Shown in pieces: positions 28,066 to 39,932 of a stretch of 64,000 bases of DNA. Each line of letters opens with the position of its first letter. The first letter of the stretch is position 1. The stretch spans positions 124,001-188,000 of the forward strand of contig NZ_JAMDLH010000005.1 in assembly GCF_023721755.1 (NCBI RefSeq). The letters are read 5' to 3'. Source of the DNA: Pleomorphomonas sp. NRK KF1. GTDB lineage: Bacteria > Pseudomonadota > Alphaproteobacteria > Rhizobiales > Pleomorphomonadaceae. Under the pieces are notes generated by a model. The model ran no database searches, was not told the DNA's origin, and worked only from the letters and a program-made list of their open reading frames with translations. The translations under genes were made by a program, and so were the position numbers.

Positions 28066-30300
28066 ATGCCGACCGAAAAACCCGCCAACTCGATACATGA
28101 CCTGTTCGGAGAGGCTGCCCCCCGCCCCGCTGCCGGCGGCGAAGTGGTGCAGGTTCTGACGCCGGTCGGTCTCGACCTGTCCTATTCCTACCGGGTACCG
28201 CACGGAATGGTGGTCGTGCCCGGCTCGATCGTTCAGGTGCCGCTCGGTCCGCGCAAGGTGGTCGGCGTCGTCACCGCCGAACCGGCGGAGCTCCAGGCCT
28301 CCTCGAACCGCCTGCGTCCCATCGAGATCGCCTTCGATGCGCCGCCGCTGACAGCGGAGATGCTCACCTTCGTCGACTGGGTCGCCCGCTACACGCTGAC
28401 GCCGCGTGGCATGGTGATGCGAATGGTGCTGCGCGCGCCGGACGCGCTGGAGCCGGAACCGCCTTTGCGCGGGCTCGTGGCGACAAATGCCGCACCCGAG
28501 CGTCTCACCGACGCCCGCCGACGGGTGTTGGCGCTGCTCGCCGAGAACGAGGGACAAGCCTGGACGCGCGCAGGCCTCGCAGCAGCGGCTGGCGTCTCCC
28601 CGTCGGTCGTCGAGGGACTGGTGACTGCCGGCGCGCTGGCCGAAGTGGAACTGCCTCCCGGCCGGCCGTTTCGCACGCCCGATCCCGACTTCAATCCCAT
28701 CGCCCTCACCCCCGACCAGACCGCCGCCGTTGCCCAACTGCGCGAAGCCCAGGACAACGGCGTGACGCTGATCGACGGCGTCACCGGCTCCGGCAAGACC
28801 GAGGTCTACCTGGAAGCGGTCGCCGACGCGCTGAGGGCCGGCCGGCAGGCGCTGATCCTGGTCCCGGAAATCGCGCTGACCCGCGCTTTCCTTGAGCGCT
28901 TCTCCGAGCGTTTCGGCGCCCTGCCGGCGGAATGGCATTCGGACGTCACCCCGAAGATGCGCGCCCGCACCTGGCGGGCGGTGGCTCTTGGCGAGGCGCG
29001 CGTTGTCGTCGGGGCTCGTTCGGCCCTGTTCCTGCCCTTTGCCGACCTCGGCCTGATCGTCGTCGACGAGGAACACGACGGCGCCTACAAGCAGGAAGAA
29101 TGGGCTAGCTATCATGCCCGCGACATGGCGGTCGTGCGCGGTCGACTGGAAAAGGTCCCCGTCATCCTCGCCTCGGCGACGCCCTCGCTCGAAAGTCGCG
29201 TCAACGCCGAGCGCGGCCGTTATCGCCACTTGGTGCTGCCAGCCCGAGCCACGGGGCGCGATCTTCCCAGCCTTTACGCCATCGACATGCGCAAGGCCGG
29301 CCCGCCGCGCGGCCGCTTTCTCGCCCCCGGTCTCGTCGCCGCCATCCGCGAGGTGACTGAGCGCGGCGAACAGGCCATGCTGTTCCTCAATCGGCGCGGC
29401 TATGCGCCGCTCACGCTCTGCCGGTCCTGCGGCCACCGCTTCCAGTGCCCGCAATGTTCCGCCTGGCTGGTGGAACACCGCTTCAGGGGTCGGCTCGTCT
29501 GTCATCACTGCGGCCACACGGTTCCCCGGCCCGAGGCGTGCCCCTCCTGCGGTACGCTCGACAGCCTCGTCGCCTGCGGCCCCGGCGTCGAGCGCATCGC
29601 CGAGGAGATGCAAACCCTGCTCCCCGACAAGCGCACCGTGGTCCTGTCGTCGGACATCGGCGGCGGCATCCAGCGCCTCAAGGCGGAGTTCGAGGCGGTG
29701 GCCAAGGGCGAGTGCGACATCGTCGTCGGCACGCAGATGGTGGCCAAGGGGCACACCTTCCCCAAACTGACGCTGGTCGGCGTCGTCGATGCCGACCTGG
29801 GCCTGTCCCAAGGCGATCCGCGCGCCGCCGAACGCACTTTCCAGCTGCTGGCCCAGGTCACCGGGCGCGCCGGCCGCGTCATCGGCAAGGGTCTCGGCCT
29901 GCTCCAGACCTATGCGCCGGAAAGCCCGGTGATCGAAGCGCTCATATCGGGAGACGCCGAGCGCTTCTACCGGACGGAGCTTACCGAGCGTGAACGGTCG
30001 GCCATGCCGCCTTTCGGCCGCCTCGCGGCGATCCTGGTATCCGGCCCAACCAGGGAGCTGGCCGAGGACCACGCCCGCCACCTCGCCCGCATGGCGCCGC
30101 GAGATCCCTCCGTCGAGGTGCTGGGCCCGGCCGAGGCGGCGCTCGCCGTGGTGCGCGGCCGTCACCGCTTCCGCCTCATTGCCCACTCCGGCCGCGACAC
30201 CGACCTTTCCGCCTACATGCGCGCCTGGATCGCCGCCGCCGACCGGCCGACGCGCGGCGTCGAGGCTTATGTCGACGTCGATCCGCAAAACTTCCTTTGA
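28066..30300 (+). CDS. priA: Primosomal protein N' / replication-restart helicase PriA
   Basis: A 744-residue superfamily 2 3'-5' DNA helicase that reloads the replisome at stalled forks. The N-terminal 3'-DNA-binding region (VQVLTPVGLDLSYSYRVP) is followed by Walker A GVTGSGKTEVYL, DEEHDGAYKQEE (DEEH box) and motif III SATPSLES. Then comes the zinc-binding insertion with paired cysteines (CRSCGHRFQCPQCSAWL, CHHCG, CPSCGT), and VGTQMVAKGHTFP and QVTGRAGR as motifs V and VI. The first family-like Met is at 28066; a longer upstream frame is open but lacks support. Confidence 0.95.
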   Translation: MPTEKPANSIHDLFGEAAPRPAAGGEVVQVLTPVGLDLSYSYRVPHGMVVVPGSIVQVPLGPRKVVGVVTAEPAELQASSNRLRPIEIAFDAPPLTAEMLTFVDWVARYTLTPRGMVMRMVLRAPDALEPEPPLRGLVATNAAPERLTDARRRVLALLAENEGQAWTRAGLAAAAGVSPSVVEGLVTAGALAEVELPPGRPFRTPDPDFNPIALTPDQTAAVAQLREAQDNGVTLIDGVTGSGKTEVYLEAVADALRAGRQALILVPEIALTRAFLERFSERFGALPAEWHSDVTPKMRARTWRAVALGEARVVVGARSALFLPFADLGLIVVDEEHDGAYKQEEWASYHARDMAVVRGRLEKVPVILASATPSLESRVNAERGRYRHLVLPARATGRDLPSLYAIDMRKAGPPRGRFLAPGLVAAIREVTERGEQAMLFLNRRGYAPLTLCRSCGHRFQCPQCSAWLVEHRFRGRLVCHHCGHTVPRPEACPSCGTLDSLVACGPGVERIAEEMQTLLPDKRTVVLSSDIGGGIQRLKAEFEAVAKGECDIVVGTQMVAKGHTFPKLTLVGVVDADLGLSQGDPRAAERTFQLLAQVTGRAGRVIGKGLGLLQTYAPESPVIEALISGDAERFYRTELTERERSAMPPFGRLAAILVSGPTRELAEDHARHLARMAPRDPSVEVLGPAEAALAVVRGRHRFRLIAHSGRDTDLSAYMRAWIAAADRPTRGVEAYVDVDPQNFL

Positions 30301-30591
30301 TCGCCGCAAAACCGGCGCTCAACCCCACCTAAAACGATAAACTATTCGACTTTAGGATGAGGTTTTTTTAAGGGGATGTCCCAAGCGGCCATTTACCTAA
30401 GGATATCCGCGCAAAACGCGGAATTCCTGAATCCAGTGAACGCGTTGCGTGAGGGAAAGTCCTGTGATAGACGGAGCCAAGTTCGCTGCGGGGCCGTGCG
30501 CCGTGCCGCCGTCGTATTCTATTCTGCGAATTTCTTCAAAGCGTTCAAACGGGTGAACCTTTGATGGTTCGCACCGATGAGGGGTTCTTAC
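30301..30591 (+). other. Leader region of the ATP synthase operon
   Basis: No gene is supported here. Just after the priA stop there are two weak hairpins: CGCCG/CGGCG (30302-30317) and CCTAAA/TTTAGG (30328-30356). The second is followed six bases later by seven Ts (30363-30369), a possible weak terminator for priA. A poor -35/-10 pair (TTGCGT at 30445, TAGACG at 30468, spacing 17) is the only promoter-like signal I see for the atp genes. A 62-codon open frame at 30376-30564 is not convincing. Confidence 0.4.
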
Positions 30592-31152
30592 GTGAGCGAA
30601 GCGGAAACGATGGTCTTCGGGGTCGCCGAGCGGTATGCAACGGCCCTGTTCGAACTGGCGAGCGAGACCGGCGAGCTCGATATCGTCGAGGCGGACATCG
30701 CCCGTTTCGAGACCCTCCGCCGGGAAAGCGCTGACCTTCGCCGACTGATGAAGTCGCTTGTCTTCAGCAACGAAGATCAGGTCCGGGCAATTGGCGCCGT
30801 GGTCGAGGCTGCCGGCCTTGGACAGACCCTGACCAACTTCATCAAGCTCGTCGCCTCCAACAACCGCCTTTCGGCGATGGCCGACATGTTTCGTGGCTTC
30901 CGTCAGTTGCTCGCTGACCGACGCGGCGAAGTGACGGCCGGCATCGCCTCGGCGATCCCCCTTTCCGACAGCCAGCTCGCCGACATCAAGCGCGCGCTGG
31001 CCGACATATCCGGCAAGTCGGTTCATGTTGAACTCGAGGTCGACCCGTCGTTGATCGGCGGTCTCGTCGTCAAACTGGGTTCGCGCATGATCGACACGTC
31101 GCTCAAAACGAAACTCGACGCACTCAAGATTGCATTGAAAGAGGTCGGCTGA
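30592..31152 (+). CDS. atpH: ATP synthase F1 subunit delta
   Basis: A 186-residue OSCP/delta subunit that links the F1 head to the peripheral stalk. Family blocks are [14 protein letters not shown] near the N-terminus and [22 protein letters not shown] at the C-terminus. The start is GTG at 30592: GAGGGG (30579-30584) lies 7 bases before it, while the in-frame ATG at 30577 overlaps that site. It is the first gene of the F1 operon. Its stop overlaps the atpA ATG by one base (TGATG). Confidence 0.95.
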   Translation: MSEAETMVFGVAERYATALFELASETGELDIVEADIARFETLRRESADLRRLMKSLVFSNEDQVRAIGAVVEAAGLGQTLTNFIKLVASNNRLSAMADMFRGFRQLLADRRGEVTAGIASAIPLSDSQLADIKRALADISGKSVHVELEVDPSLIGGLVVKLGSRMIDTSLKTKLDALKIALKEVG

Positions 31153-32681
31153 TGGATATCCGCGCCGCGGAAATTTCCGCAATCCTCAAGGAGCAGATCA
31201 AGAACTTCGGCCGCAACGCCGAAGTATCCGAGGTCGGCCAGGTTCTTTCCGTGGGTGACGGCATCGCCCGCGTCTACGGTCTCGACAACGTCCAGGCGGG
31301 CGAGATGGTCGAGTTCCCCGGCGGCATTCGCGGCATGGCGCTCAACCTCGAGAGCGACAACGTCGGCGTCGTCATCTTCGGCTCCGACCGCGACATCAAG
31401 GAAGGCGACACCGTCAAGCGGACCGGCGCCATCGTCGACGTGCCGGTCGGTCGTGGCCTGCTCGGCCGCGTCGTCGACGCCCTCGGCAATCCCATCGACG
31501 GCAAGGGCCCGATCGAGTACGAGACGCGCGCCCGCGTCGACGTCAAGGCGCCCGGCATCATCCCCCGCAAGTCGGTGCATGAGCCGATGTCGACCGGTCT
31601 CAAGGCCATCGACGCCATGATCCCGATCGGCCGTGGCCAGCGCGAGCTCGTCATCGGCGACCGCCAGACCGGCAAGACCGCGATCATTCTCGACACCTTC
31701 CTCAATCAGAAGTCCCTGCACGAGGGTGACGACGAGAAGCACAAGCTCTACTGCGTCTACGTCGCCATCGGCCAGAAGCGCTCCACCGTCGCCCAGTTCG
31801 TCAAGAAGCTGGAAGACGCCGGCGCGCTCAAGTACTCGATCGTCGTCGCCGCCACGGCCTCCGATCCGGCCCCGATGCAGTACATCGCCCCGTTCGCCGG
31901 TTGCGCCATGGGCGAGTATTTCCGCGACAACGGCATGCACGCGCTGATCGCCTACGACGACCTCACCAAGCAGGCCGTCGCCTACCGCCAGATGTCGCTG
32001 CTGCTGCGCCGTCCGCCGGGACGCGAAGCCTTCCCCGGCGACGTGTTCTACCTGCACTCCCGCCTGCTCGAGCGCGCCGCCAAGCTCAACGACGAGAATG
32101 GCTCCGGTTCGCTCACCGCCCTGCCGGTCATCGAGACCCAGGCCAACGACGTGTCGGCCTACATCCCGACCAACGTCATCTCGATCACCGACGGCCAGAT
32201 CTTCCTTGAGACCTCGCTGTTCTACCAGGGCATCCGCCCGGCGGTGAACGTCGGCCTCTCGGTGTCGCGCGTCGGCTCGTCCGCCCAGATCAAGGCGATG
32301 AAGCAGGTTGCCGGCACCATCAAGGGCGAGCTTGCCCAGTATCGCGAGATGGCGGCCTTCGCTCAGTTCGGCTCCGACCTCGACGCGTCGACGCAGCGCC
32401 TGCTCAACCGTGGCGCCCGGCTGACCGAGCTCCTGAAGCAGCCGCAGTTCTCGCCGCTGAAGACGCAGGAAGAAGTGGCCGTGATCTTCGCCGGCGTGTC
32501 GGGCTTCCTCGATCCGCTGCCGCTCAGCAAGGTCCGTCCGTTCGAGGACGGCCTGCTCCGCTACCTGCGCGAGAAGCATTCCGACATCCTGGAGCGCATC
32601 TGGGCCGAGAAGCAGCTCTCCGACGAGCTTCGCGGCAAGCTCCACGACGCGATTTCCAATTTCGCCAGGACCTTTGCCTGA
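31152..32681 (+). CDS. atpA: ATP synthase F1 subunit alpha (EC 7.1.2.2)
   Basis: A 509-residue non-catalytic nucleotide-binding subunit. Its P-loop is [11 protein letters not shown] and the alpha signature [17 protein letters not shown] contains the arginine finger. [19 protein letters not shown] is the usual N-terminus. Length is normal. With beta, gamma, delta and epsilon it forms the cytoplasmic F1 sector. The membrane F0 genes are not in this operon, the usual split arrangement in alphaproteobacteria. Confidence 0.98.
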   Translation: MDIRAAEISAILKEQIKNFGRNAEVSEVGQVLSVGDGIARVYGLDNVQAGEMVEFPGGIRGMALNLESDNVGVVIFGSDRDIKEGDTVKRTGAIVDVPVGRGLLGRVVDALGNPIDGKGPIEYETRARVDVKAPGIIPRKSVHEPMSTGLKAIDAMIPIGRGQRELVIGDRQTGKTAIILDTFLNQKSLHEGDDEKHKLYCVYVAIGQKRSTVAQFVKKLEDAGALKYSIVVAATASDPAPMQYIAPFAGCAMGEYFRDNGMHALIAYDDLTKQAVAYRQMSLLLRRPPGREAFPGDVFYLHSRLLERAAKLNDENGSGSLTALPVIETQANDVSAYIPTNVISITDGQIFLETSLFYQGIRPAVNVGLSVSRVGSSAQIKAMKQVAGTIKGELAQYREMAAFAQFGSDLDASTQRLLNRGARLTELLKQPQFSPLKTQEEVAVIFAGVSGFLDPLPLSKVRPFEDGLLRYLREKHSDILERIWAEKQLSDELRGKLHDAISNFARTFA

Positions 32682-32760
32682 CGCGAACGCCGGATGAACC
32701 GAGGGGGGCGAAAGCCGCCCTCCTCTCCCGCGCCCCGATGCCCCTCGGGCAGGAGCCGAT

Positions 32761-35099
<2,339 letters not shown>

Positions 35100-35110
35100 T
35101 GATCTGATCG

Positions 35111-35135
35111 GGCGGGGCGGCCATGGCCGCCCGCC
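35111..35135 (+). repeat. GC-rich hairpin between atpD and atpC
   Basis: GGCGGGGCGGCC (35111-35122) pairs with GGCCGCCCGCC (35125-35135), with a one-base bulge and a two-base loop. The sequence after it (TTCTTCGG) is not a true T-run. It sits in a 141-base gap before atpC, so it may tune epsilon expression by partial termination or RNA processing. This is inference. Confidence 0.45.
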
Positions 35136-35240
35136 TTCTTCGGCGCCGTCGCGCCGGACCTATGCATTGACCGGCCAAAATGGCCGTCGGAGCGGTTCCC
35201 GAAGCTTGGAACTGCCAGAAAACACCGTTGGGAGCGCCGG

Positions 35241-35636
35241 ATGGCAACCTTCAAGTTCGAGCTCGTCAGCCCTGAGCGCCTGATTCTGTCGATCGACGCC
35301 GATCAGGTGGACCTGCCCGGCAGCGAGGGCGACTTTGGCGTGCTCGCCGGTCACGCGCCGTTCCTGACCACGCTGAAGACCGGTATCGTCACCGTCAAGG
35401 CCGGCGGCGTTTCCAGCCGCATCTACGTGCGCGGCGGCTTTGCCGACGTCAACGCATCCGGCCTCAGCGTTCTGGCCGAGAAGGCGGTGCCGGAGGCCGA
35501 GTTCGATCCGGCCGTCGCCGCGTCGGAAGTGGCCGCCGCCGAAGCCGTTCTCGCCGAAGCGAAGAGCGAAGAGGCCAAGGATCGCGCGATCGCCGCGCTC
35601 GATCAGGCAAAGACCGCCATCGCCGCCCTCGCCTGA
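35241..35636 (+). CDS. atpC: ATP synthase F1 subunit epsilon
   Basis: A 131-residue subunit of the rotor foot. The N-terminal beta-sandwich (FELVSPERLILS, VDLPGSEGDFGVLAGHAPFLTTLKTG) is intact. The C-terminal helical part is Ala/Glu-rich and reads like a helical hairpin of the type that can inhibit ATP hydrolysis. The ATG at 35241 follows GGGAGCGCCGG. It is the last gene of the operon. The convergent DeoR-family gene ends 37 bases downstream, with no clear terminator in between. Confidence 0.95.
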   Translation: MATFKFELVSPERLILSIDADQVDLPGSEGDFGVLAGHAPFLTTLKTGIVTVKAGGVSSRIYVRGGFADVNASGLSVLAEKAVPEAEFDPAVAASEVAAAEAVLAEAKSEEAKDRAIAALDQAKTAIAALA

Positions 35637-35673
35637 CGGCCTGAGTGCATGCGAGAAACGCGACGGCAAGCCC

Positions 35674-36366
35674 TCATTCGGTGATGACGGCGTCGAACTG
35701 GTCGGTCGTTGCGAAGTATGCCGGCTTGATCTTCTCGAGCTTGCTTGAATCGATCACCAGATAGCTCAGGCCGGCGCGCGCCAGCACCGCCTGCTTGATC
35801 GGCACTTCATGAAAGTTCGAGCAGGTGGCGCCATGCTGCGAATGCAGCCCACCGGCCGACAAGAAGGCTTTGCTGATCCCCAGCCGCTCGACCGACCGGA
35901 GCGCCTCGTCGCCGGAAAAGGTCTGCGATGACGCGTGAAACAGCCCTCCCAGCAGAATCAGGTTGGTGTTCGGTCGCTTCATGACGCGCTCGGCAACGTT
36001 CATGGCGTAGGTGATGACGGTCAGCTTGCCGGACAGTGGCAGATATTCGGTCATCCGGGGCGTCGTGGTCCCGCAATCGATGAAGATCGTGTCGTCCGGC
36101 TCCACCAGCCGCGACGCCTTCTGGCACGCCAGATCCTTTGCCTCGGAATGGGTGTCGGCTTCTGCATCAAGACGATAGGTGGAGCGCTCGCTGCCCGCCG
36201 GCAGGATGTAGCCGCCGAGGTAGCTGAACAGATGCGGCGCCGATGCAAGGTCTCGCCGCACGGTCATTTCCGACACGCCGAGATGGCTTGCCGCATCGCT
36301 GAGATGCAGCACGCCAGCATCCTTCAACCTGTCATCGAGGCGCTCTAGGCGTTCGGCCTTCTTCAC
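35674..36366 (-). CDS. DeoR-family transcriptional repressor, probably of the deoxyribose operon
   Basis: A 230-residue regulator. The N-terminal helix-turn-helix has the DeoR signature ([20 protein letters not shown] with MTVRRDL). The C-terminal sensor domain has the sugar-phosphate motifs [12 protein letters not shown] and LLGGLFH and ends [29 protein letters not shown]. It starts at GTG 36366 with GAGG 7 bases upstream. It diverges from deoC with 125 bases between starts, which contain two palindromes. Family members respond to phosphorylated sugars, so deoxyribose-5-phosphate is the obvious candidate effector (inference). It should repress the deoC-transporter-kinase operon and perhaps itself. 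Confidence 0.9.
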   Translation of the reverse strand: MKKAERLERLDDRLKDAGVLHLSDAASHLGVSEMTVRRDLASAPHLFSYLGGYILPAGSERSTYRLDAEADTHSEAKDLACQKASRLVEPDDTIFIDCGTTTPRMTEYLPLSGKLTVITYAMNVAERVMKRPNTNLILLGGLFHASSQTFSGDEALRSVERLGISKAFLSAGGLHSQHGATCSNFHEVPIKQAVLARAGLSYLVIDSSKLEKIKPAYFATTDQFDAVITE

Positions 36367-36408
36367 TGGATGTCCTCGCCGCTTGCAGGCCTTTCAATCC
36401 ACCTTTCC

Positions 36409-36424
36409 CCTTGACTCGTCAAGG
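36409..36424. promoter_or_regulatory. Inverted repeat in the deoR-deoC intergenic region
   Basis: Arms CCTTGAC (36409-36415) and GTCAAGG (36418-36424) are separated by two bases. It lies 43 bases upstream of the repressor's GTG, a plausible autoregulatory site. It differs from the DeoR-type element at 36452, so it may bind something else. Confidence 0.4.
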
Positions 36425-36451
36425 CCACTATGAAACCTTCCAAACAATTCT

Positions 36452-36467
36452 TGTTAGAATCATAACA
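36452..36467. promoter_or_regulatory. DeoR-type operator upstream of deoC
   Basis: TGTTAGAATCATAACA agrees with the 16-bp E. coli DeoR operator TGTTAGAATTCTAACA (recalled) at 14 of 16 positions, including both complete TGTTA/TAACA ends. It lies 24 bases before the deoC start codon, placing it over or just downstream of the probable promoter. Confidence 0.65.
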
Positions 36468-36491
36468 TCTCGGCCGGATGGAGGCCTGAAA

Positions 36492-37196
36492 GTGGAAGAA
36501 TCAAAACACAATTCGGTTGGAAATTCGCAGACTCTGGCCGGCATGATCGACCACACGATTCTGAAGCCCGAAGCGACGAGGGTCGAGGTGGCGCGACTTT
36601 GCGAGGAGGCAATCGCCCATGGTTTCGCCTCGGTTTGCGTCAATGCCGTTCACGCCCGCTTCGTGGCCGATCGGCTGAAGGGCAGCAAAGTGAAGACTTG
36701 CGTCGTGGTCGGGTTCCCGCTCGGCGCCTCCGGGGCCGCCGCCAAGGCCGATGAAGCCTCTCGGGCCATCGCCGACGGAGCAGACGAGATCGACATGGTG
36801 ATCGATGTTGGCGCTTTGCTCGAAGGCGATCTCGACCGCTTCCGCGCCGATATCGCCGCCGTCAGGCAGGCGACGGCCGGCAAGCTGCTGAAGGTCATCA
36901 TCGAAACCTGTCTCTTGAACGACGCTCAGAAGGAAACGGCCTGCCAGATCTCCAAGGAGCTCGGCGCCGACTTCGTGAAGACATCCACCGGTTTCTCGAC
37001 GGGTGGCGCGACTGTGGAGGATATCGCGCTGATGCGTCGGGTGGTCGGTCCGGACATGGGAGTGAAGGCTTCCGGCGGTGTTCGCACCGCCGAGACTGCG
37101 TGGGCCATGGTGGAAGCCGGGGCCACGCGCATAGGTGCCAGCGCCAGTATCGCCATTGTCGGCGGCGCCGGTAAGGGAGGCCCGGCCGGATACTGA
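36492..37196 (+). CDS. deoC: Deoxyribose-phosphate aldolase (EC 4.1.2.4)
   Basis: A 234-residue class I aldolase that cleaves 2-deoxyribose-5-phosphate to glyceraldehyde-3-phosphate and acetaldehyde. The Schiff-base lysine is in DFVKTSTGF, the proton-relay lysine in [10 protein letters not shown], and Asp in [21 protein letters not shown] is the standard N-terminal block. The start is GTG at 36492 because GGAGG (36480-36484) lies 7 bases before it; no better start fits. It heads the operon with the sugar transporter and kinase genes downstream. Confidence 0.94.
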   Translation: MEESKHNSVGNSQTLAGMIDHTILKPEATRVEVARLCEEAIAHGFASVCVNAVHARFVADRLKGSKVKTCVVVGFPLGASGAAAKADEASRAIADGADEIDMVIDVGALLEGDLDRFRADIAAVRQATAGKLLKVIIETCLLNDAQKETACQISKELGADFVKTSTGFSTGGATVEDIALMRRVVGPDMGVKASGGVRTAETAWAMVEAGATRIGASASIAIVGGAGKGGPAGY

Positions 37197-37236
37197 CGGG
37201 CCTTTGACAATCGATCTCTTGGGAGGAGACGACACA

Positions 37237-38283
37237 ATGAGGAAGACACTGATATCGCTGGCCGCCGGCCTTTCCATGCTGGCTCTGCCGGCCTTCGCCG
37301 ACGGCGTCGTCGACGTAAGCCAGGCCCGCAAGGACATCACGGCCGACGCCGCCGGCAAGACCTTCTCGATCGCCACGGTGGTCAAGGTCGACGGCATCGC
37401 CTGGTTCGATCGCATGCGCGATGGCGTCAAGCAGTTCGGCGACGACACCGGACACGACGTCTGGCAGGTCGGCCCGAGCCAGGCCGACGCGGCGGCTCAG
37501 GTGCAGCTGATCGAGAACCTGATCGCCCAGGGCGTCGACGCCATCTGCGTCGTTCCCTTCTCGGTGGAAGCCGTCGAGCCCGTGCTCCAGAAGGCTCGCG
37601 ATCGCGGCATCGTGGTGATCGCCCACGAAGCCTCCAATCTCAAGAACGCTGACTACGTGCTCGAAGCCTTCGACAATAGGGCCTACGGCGCCAAGCTGAT
37701 GGAAGTCCTCGGCAAGTCCATGGGCGGCAAGGGCAAGTACCTCGCCACCGTCGGCAGCCTGACCTCGCAGTCGCAGAACGAGTGGATCGACGGCGCCATC
37801 GCCTACCAGAAGGAACACTTCCCCGACATGGCGCTCGCCACCGAGCGTCTCGAGACCTATGACGACGCCAACACCGACTACAACCGCCTGTCCGAAGCCC
37901 TGACGACCTATCCGGACGTCACCGGCATCGTCGGCGGCCCGATGCCGACCTCGGCCGGCGCCGGTCGTCTGATCGCCGAACGCGGTCTCAAGGACAAGGT
38001 GTTCTTCGCCGGTACCGGCCTGCCGTCGGTGGCGGGCAAGTACCTGCAAGACGGCGACATCCAGTACATCCAGTTCTGGGATCCGGCCGTTGCCGCCTAC
38101 GCCATGAACACGCTCGCCGTCATGGCGCTGAGCGAGAAGAAGGATGAGATCAAGGCCGGTCTCAACCTCGGCCTCAAGGGCTACGAGAGCCTGACGACGC
38201 CGGAAGGCGCCTCCCCCAACCTGCTCTATGGCCAGGGCTGGGTCGGCGTCACCAAGGACAACATGGCCGACTACAACTTCTGA
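37237..38283 (+). CDS. Sugar ABC transporter periplasmic binding protein
   Basis: A 348-residue exported protein of the periplasmic-binding-protein-like I type (RbsB/RhaS/LsrB-like). The Sec signal peptide is MRKTLISLAAGLSMLALPAFA, cleaved near FA-DG. The mature part has FSIATVVKVDGIAWFDRMRDGVKQF, QVQLIENLIAQGVDAICVVP and IVGGPMPTSAGAG. GGGAGGAG precedes the ATG. By context (deoC, kinase, mutarotase-like protein) its ligand is probably 2-deoxyribose or a deoxynucleoside-derived sugar; the fold itself does not prove this. Confidence 0.88.
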   Translation: MRKTLISLAAGLSMLALPAFADGVVDVSQARKDITADAAGKTFSIATVVKVDGIAWFDRMRDGVKQFGDDTGHDVWQVGPSQADAAAQVQLIENLIAQGVDAICVVPFSVEAVEPVLQKARDRGIVVIAHEASNLKNADYVLEAFDNRAYGAKLMEVLGKSMGGKGKYLATVGSLTSQSQNEWIDGAIAYQKEHFPDMALATERLETYDDANTDYNRLSEALTTYPDVTGIVGGPMPTSAGAGRLIAERGLKDKVFFAGTGLPSVAGKYLQDGDIQYIQFWDPAVAAYAMNTLAVMALSEKKDEIKAGLNLGLKGYESLTTPEGASPNLLYGQGWVGVTKDNMADYNF

Positions 38284-38438
38284 CGGACGATGTGGGGAGC
38301 GACGGCAAGTCCGCCGTTCCCCATGCCTTGCGTGACAATCCCGGTTCGACGAGGCGGCCCATGCGGCCGGCCCTCGCAGCCGCTCGCCACGCCATTCATC
38401 CCAAAGGTCGTTCCCGTTCGGAAATCGAAGCGCACACC

Positions 38439-39932
38439 ATGGCCGAACCCCTGATCGAACTCCGCGCCGTCACAAAGCGCTTTCCTGGCATGAAGGCGCT
38501 CGACGGCGTCGATTTCCAGATCTTCCCCGCCGAAATCGTCTGCCTTGCCGGCGAGAACGGCTCCGGCAAATCCACCCTCATCAAGATCGTCTCCGGCGTC
38601 TACGACTTCGACGAAGGCGACCTCCTCATCGACGGCAAACCGGTGGCCGGTCTTGGTCCGCGCGACGCCATCGCCGCCGGCATCCAGGTCATCTACCAGG
38701 ACTTCTCGCTGTTCCCCAGCCTGACCGTCGCCGAGAACCTCGCCCTCAACCGGCTGCTCAGCGAAGGCAAGACCTTCGTCGATCCCAAGCGTCGCCGCCA
38801 GCTCGGCGCCGAAGCCTTGGCCCGGCTCGACGTGGCGATCGATCTCGACGCCACGGTCGGCACCCTCTCGACCGCCGACCGACAGATCGTCGCTATCGCT
38901 CGCGCGCTGATGAGCGAGACGCGCCTCCTGATCATGGACGAGCCGACCACGGCGCTGACCGGCCGCGAGGTCGACCGCCTGTTCTCCATCGTCCGCGAAA
39001 TCCAGGCCAAGGGCATCGCCGTGCTGTTCGTCAGCCACAAGATGCGCGAGATGCTGGAAATTTCCGAACGCATCACCGTCTTCCGCAACGGCCGCAAGGT
39101 CGAGGAAGGCCCGACCGGTGAATTCAACGAGGCGCGCATCACCCGCGCCATGACCGGCCACGACATCGGCCACGAGCGGCACGTCTGGACCGGCGACGAC
39201 AGCGAGGAGCCCCGGCTTTCGGTGCGTGGCCTTTCCGTCGGAGACACCGTGCGCGGCGTCGATCTCGACCTTCACCGGGGCGAGATCGTCGGCCTCAGCG
39301 GCCTGCTCGGATCCGGTCGCACCGAGCTTGCCATGGCCCTGTTCGGCATGGAACCGCACAGCGGCGACATCCGCCTCGACGGCGCACCGCTCAGTCTGGA
39401 AAGCGTGCAGGACGCCGTCGCCGCCGGCATCGCCTATGTGCCTGAAGACCGCCTTTCCGAAGGCCTGTTCATGCGACAGCCGATCGCCCGCAACGTCATC
39501 GCCAGCGCCATCGGCAGGGCGACGCGCGGTCCGTTCCTCGACCATGAACGGCTCAACGCCCTGGCCGAACAGACCGTGTCCGACATGCGCATCGCCACGC
39601 CGGACATCGAAAAGCACGCCGGCCAGCTTTCCGGCGGCAATCAACAGCGCGTCGTCATCGGCCGCTGGTTGCTGACCAATCCCAAAGTGCTGATTCTCAA
39701 CGGCCCCACCGTGGGCGTCGATGTCGGTTCCAAGGCCGAGATCCATCGGCGTATCCGCGAGTTGGCCGCCAGCACCGGTCTCGCCGTGCTGATGATCTCC
39801 GACGACGTGCCCGAACTCATTCAGAATTGCAATCGCATCCTGCTGATGCACCGGGGCGAGATCGTCGATCGACTCGACACGCGAAGCGTCGAAGAAGACG
39901 ACATCCATGGCCGCCTGAAGGGTCTGCGCTGA
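38439..39932 (+). CDS. Sugar ABC transporter ATPase (two cassettes, RbsA/MglA type)
   Basis: A 497-residue double ATPase. Cassette 1 has Walker A GENGSGKSTLIK, a degenerate signature LSTADRQIVAIARAL and Walker B LLIMDEPTTAL. Cassette 2 has the degenerate P-loop LLGSGRTELAMALFG and the good signature LSGGNQQRVVIGRWL, with an unusual Walker B VLILNGPTVGVDVG (Asn-Gly in place of the usual Asp-Glu). Such asymmetry is normal for this family, where one site hydrolyses. There is no strong ribosome-binding site and a 155-base gap separates it from the binding-protein gene, so a weak hairpin or processing there may set the excess of binding protein. Its stop overlaps the permease ATG (TGATG). Confidence 0.9.
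   Translation: MAEPLIELRAVTKRFPGMKALDGVDFQIFPAEIVCLAGENGSGKSTLIKIVSGVYDFDEGDLLIDGKPVAGLGPRDAIAAGIQVIYQDFSLFPSLTVAENLALNRLLSEGKTFVDPKRRRQLGAEALARLDVAIDLDATVGTLSTADRQIVAIARALMSETRLLIMDEPTTALTGREVDRLFSIVREIQAKGIAVLFVSHKMREMLEISERITVFRNGRKVEEGPTGEFNEARITRAMTGHDIGHERHVWTGDDSEEPRLSVRGLSVGDTVRGVDLDLHRGEIVGLSGLLGSGRTELAMALFGMEPHSGDIRLDGAPLSLESVQDAVAAGIAYVPEDRLSEGLFMRQPIARNVIASAIGRATRGPFLDHERLNALAEQTVSDMRIATPDIEKHAGQLSGGNQQRVVIGRWLLTNPKVLILNGPTVGVDVGSKAEIHRRIRELAASTGLAVLMISDDVPELIQNCNRILLMHRGEIVDRLDTRSVEEDDIHGRLKGLR

Noticed and set aside
30376-30564. 62-codon plus frame before atpH
   Set aside because: No ribosome-binding site, no family resemblance, and it lies where the atp leader should be.
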